DNA from: Verrucomicrobiales bacterium
GTDB taxonomy: Bacteria; Verrucomicrobiota; Verrucomicrobiia; Limisphaerales; Palsa-1400
NCBI GenBank assembly: GCA_003138485.1
Contig: PLGF01000141.1
Coordinates: 1 to 35,282, forward strand
Reading direction: 5' to 3'
Length of the DNA: 35,282 nt
The position numbers were made by a program, and so were the translations under genes. Positions 32,559-35,282 of the stretch are shown here, one piece after another. How positions within the stretch are numbered: the stretch's first letter is position 1; each line of letters opens with the position of its first letter. The notes beneath the pieces are model-generated. The model did no database searches, was not told the origin of the DNA, and saw only the letters and a program-made list of their open reading frames with translations.

Positions 32559-32595
32559 AAAAGCAGCCCAAGCCGGGCGAAAATCCCAGCTTGGG
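32559..32595 (-). terminator. probable intrinsic terminator of glnB
   Basis: On the minus strand CCCAAGC and GCTTGGG form a perfect seven-pair stem with a 15-base loop, followed by CTGCTTTT. It lies 6 bases past the glnB stop. The T-run is short. Confidence 0.6.
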
Positions 32596-32601
32596 GATGC
32601 T

Positions 32602-33048
<447 letters not shown>

Positions 33049-33064
33049 TCAATCGTCCATTGAC

Positions 33065-33276
33065 TATACGTTCGAGTTGTGTTTAGTTAGTGGCGGGTTG
33101 GGGAAGAAGATTTGTTGGGGCAAAAATGTTTGAATTGTTCTTTGATTGCCCATTGTGATTTCGGCAGGTGTGTTGTACAGCATCGGCCGGGAAACCCCTA
33201 ATCCTACGTTTGTACTAAATTCGAAAATTCCCCGGGCCTCTTGGTCACCCTCTGATCACTTGGCCCGGTTTTTTTT
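33065..33276 (+). ncRNA. candidate small RNA or attenuated leader
   Basis: No gene precedes the plus-strand terminator at 33232, yet the 200 bases before it can fold: TGGGGCAA pairs with TTGCCCA (about 33115-33150), GTACA with TGTAC (about 33175-33213), and GGG with CCC in CCGGGAAACCCC. A TTGACT occurs at about 33060, 17 bases before a poor TTAGTT. The 5' end is a guess. It is either a free sRNA or the leader of the peptidase gene. Confidence 0.35.
33232..33276 (+). terminator. strong intrinsic terminator
   Basis: CCGGGCC at 33232-33238 pairs with GGCCCGG at 33262-33268. An inner stem, TGGTCA/TGATCA, extends the hairpin. Eight Ts follow directly (33269-33276). It lies about 50 bases before the M3 peptidase start and works only for plus-strand transcription. 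Confidence 0.85.
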
Positions 33277-33330
33277 CCCCGGAACGAATCTCCATCGCCA
33301 TTTCCCGGCTCCGCCGCTATGCTGCCCGCC

Positions 33331-35064
33331 ATGAATTTGCCGCTTTTTGAGAATCTGACCCCCTGCCGGCCCCGGGTCTTTGTGCCGGAAACGATCAACC
33401 TTGGCGATTGGCGACAGATTGCGCCGCTCTTCGACACCCTGGAAACGCGCGCGGCGCAATGCCGCGGCGCCGCCCAGTTGGAACGCTGGCTGCTGGACGG
33501 GGGGGAATTGGCCGCCGCCCTCGATGAAGAGGCCTCCAGACGGTACATCGCCATGACTTGCCACACTGAAAACACGGAAGCGGAGAAGGCCTACCTCGAT
33601 TTCCTGGAACACATCGAGCCGGAGCTAAAGCCGCGCCAGTTCAACCTGGCGCGGATTTTTCTCGGCCACCCAGCCCGCGGGCTTCTGGCGAAGGAGCGGT
33701 ATTTTGTGTTCGACCGAAGCGCGCAGTGCCAGGTCGAATTATTCCGGCCGGAAAACGTGCCGCTGGAAACGGAGGAATCCAAACTGTCGCAGCAGTACCA
33801 GAAATTGACCGGTTCTCTCACCGTGCGCTTCCAGGGCGAGGAACAAACCCTGGCCCGCATGGGCCGTTACCTCGAAGAACCGGACAGGGCGGTGCGCCAG
33901 GAGGCCTGGGAACTGACCGCCAACCGCCGCCTTCAGGAAGCGGAGAACATCGAAACCATCTTCGAGCGCCTCCTGCAACTGCGCGAAAAGATCGCCGCCA
34001 ACGCCGGTTTCCCCAATTATCTCCAATACGCCTTCCGCTCCCGCGGCCGCTTCGATTACACGCCCGAAGACTGCCTGAAATTCCACGACGCCATCGAGGG
34101 CGAAGTGATGCCGGAGTTGCGGCGCCTCCAGTCCGCTCGCCGCGCGCAACTGGGCCTGACGGCGTTGCGCCCCTGGGACCTGGCCGTCGATCCCTTGAAC
34201 AAGCCCGCGCTGCGTCCTTTCGACAACGTCCAGAGCCTCGTTGCCAACACGCAGGAAATCTTCAGCCAGTTGGACGACAAAATGGCGGGCGATTTCCGGC
34301 TCATGCGCCAACAGCGCCTGCTGGATTTGGACAATCGCAAGGGCAAAGCGCCCGGCGGTTACCAATCGACCCTGGCCGAATCCCGCCTGCCCTTCATCTT
34401 CATGAATGCCGTCGGCCTCCAGCGCGATGTCGAAACTCTCTTGCACGAGGCCGGCCACGCCTTCCACGCCCTGGCGGCGCGGGAGGAGGATTTTTACACC
34501 TATCGCACCGCCCCCATCGAGTTCTGCGAGGTGGCCTCGATGAGCATGGAATTGTTGGGCAACCAATTCATCGGGAAGTTTTATGGGTCCGACGACGCCC
34601 GCCGGGCGCGGCGCGACCACCTGGAAGGAATCCTGGAAATCTTCCCGTGGATCGCAACCGTCGATGCCTTTCAGCATTGGATCTATTCCCATCCCGGCCA
34701 CAGCCGCGCCGACCGGCAAAAAGCCTGGCTCGATTTGATGGACCGTTTCGGCGGCGACGTGGACTGGACGGGCCATGAAAACGCGCGGGTGAATTTGTGG
34801 CACCGGCAGCTTCACATATTCCAGTACCCCTTCTACTACGTCGAATACGGCATCGCGCAGCTGGGCGCCCTGCAAGTCTGGGCCAACGCGAAGCGCAACC
34901 AGGCGCAAGCGCTGGAGCACTACCATCGCGCGCTGGCGCTGGGCGGCTCGCGTCCATTGCCCGAACTCTTCCAGGCGGCCGGCTGCCGCTTCGATTTCAC
35001 GCGCCAAACCGTCCAGCCGTTGATCCAACTGGTCCGCGACGAACTGGCCGCGCTGGACGCGTAA
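33331..35064 (+). CDS. M3 family oligoendopeptidase (PepF-like)
   Basis: A zinc metallopeptidase of about 577 residues. The active site HEAGHAFHAL has the two zinc His and the catalytic Glu; a third ligand Glu follows in EFCEVASMSMELLG, as in thimet/PepF enzymes. The region YPFYYVEYGIAQLGALQVW near the C-terminus is the substrate-binding Tyr/His segment of the family. It cleaves short peptides in the cytoplasm. ATG 33331 (MNLPLF) or ATG 33319 could start it. An intrinsic terminator just upstream means it has its own promoter, or is controlled by attenuation. Confidence 0.92.
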   Translation: MNLPLFENLTPCRPRVFVPETINLGDWRQIAPLFDTLETRAAQCRGAAQLERWLLDGGELAAALDEEASRRYIAMTCHTENTEAEKAYLDFLEHIEPELKPRQFNLARIFLGHPARGLLAKERYFVFDRSAQCQVELFRPENVPLETEESKLSQQYQKLTGSLTVRFQGEEQTLARMGRYLEEPDRAVRQEAWELTANRRLQEAENIETIFERLLQLREKIAANAGFPNYLQYAFRSRGRFDYTPEDCLKFHDAIEGEVMPELRRLQSARRAQLGLTALRPWDLAVDPLNKPALRPFDNVQSLVANTQEIFSQLDDKMAGDFRLMRQQRLLDLDNRKGKAPGGYQSTLAESRLPFIFMNAVGLQRDVETLLHEAGHAFHALAAREEDFYTYRTAPIEFCEVASMSMELLGNQFIGKFYGSDDARRARRDHLEGILEIFPWIATVDAFQHWIYSHPGHSRADRQKAWLDLMDRFGGDVDWTGHENARVNLWHRQLHIFQYPFYYVEYGIAQLGALQVWANAKRNQAQALEHYHRALALGGSRPLPELFQAAGCRFDFTRQTVQPLIQLVRDELAALDA

Positions 35065-35103
35065 GCCGTCCGCGGGAGAAGCCCAACCCCCCGCGTTTTC
35101 AAG

Positions 35104-35282
35104 ATGCACAAAGGTGAATAAGCCTGCATATCCTCCGGCATCTGCGCGCCGCGGGGCGCAAAAAACCACAGTCCATTTAAGCCGCTCCGGCGTCCACAAT
35201 GTCCATAACGTCCACAATGTCCACGTCGCAAGCCCGCTTGCGCCGCAACAAAACCACCGTAATTTACCGTAATTTACCGTAA
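35104..35282 (+). repeat. composite repeat block, copy 2 of the 12 kb block
   Basis: Contains in the same order as 11945-12486: the ATGCACAA/AGCCTGCATA/GGGCGCAAAAA module (35104-35166), a four-unit GTCCACNNN minisatellite (35192-35227), CGCAACAAAAC (35245-35255) and ACCGTAATTT tandem units (35256-35282, cut by the window edge). No coding frame is supported. Confidence 0.75.

Larger units (their letters stand above)
32165..32562. other. dnaA upstream region, possible oriC or autoregulatory zone
   Basis: About 400 bases without a gene between dnaA and glnB. It contains three TTATTCAC-type DnaA boxes and an AT-rich stretch around 32440-32520. Only three boxes are visible, so either a compact origin or a dnaA operator is possible. 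Confidence 0.5.

Overview
This is a GC-rich bacterial chromosome segment. It probably comes from the PVC group, most likely Verrucomicrobiota. That assignment is an inference from gene content: a stand-alone COX24/AURKAIP1-type mini-protein, a DUF2203 protein, DUF6883/DUF4926 pairs, an Uma2 remnant, weak Shine-Dalgarno sites, and intergenic spacers filled with small palindromic and tandem repeats. No 16S rRNA or other decisive marker is present. No intact phage, IS element or CRISPR array was found.

Left part (1-11.7 kb). A tRNA-Ala(CGC) lies beside a decayed integrase fragment. Next come a PIG-L type deacetylase and a divergent run of genes on the plus strand: an SDR oxidoreductase, a VOC domain fused in frame to PurN, a tiny basic ORF, long-form HisG, the COX24-type mini-protein, a TPR lipoprotein and a DUF2203 protein. 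On the minus strand are a B12-binding/radical SAM protein with a STAS-like tail, an orphan HypF and a PIN toxin-antitoxin pair.

Middle part (11.7-22.8 kb). A gene-free 1.3 kb spacer carries several repeat types. It is followed by a run of pseudogenes: a truncated DUF4143-type ATPase, a secreted repeat protein with three in-frame stops, and an internally deleted Uma2 gene. Then come purS-purQ and purL, separated by two inverted copies of a REP-like palindrome. A DUF6883/DUF4926 pair follows, with a second, half-deleted copy in the opposite orientation. Two tandem HtrA-like genes close this part. The first has an intact catalytic triad. The second lacks the His, has Cys in place of the Ser, and carries its PDZ domain inside the protease fold.

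Right part (22.8-35.3 kb), mostly minus strand. It holds a purine nucleoside phosphorylase, an EF-hand membrane protein paired with a DUF481 outer-membrane protein, a PilB/GspE ATPase operon with a clear terminator, tRNA-Leu(GAG), an ABC ATPase, dnaA with DnaA boxes upstream, and glnB (PII). On the plus strand are a strong terminator with no obvious gene in front of it (candidate small RNA or attenuator) and an M3 oligoendopeptidase. The window ends in a repeat block resembling the one near 12 kb.

Functional themes are purine metabolism (purN, purS, purQ, purL, PNP), histidine biosynthesis (hisG) and nitrogen sensing (glnB), which share PRPP, ATP and glutamine. The most unusual items are the VOC-PurN fusion, the pseudo-protease with a nested PDZ, the eroding DUF6883/DUF4926 pairs, and the orphan terminator upstream of the M3 peptidase.
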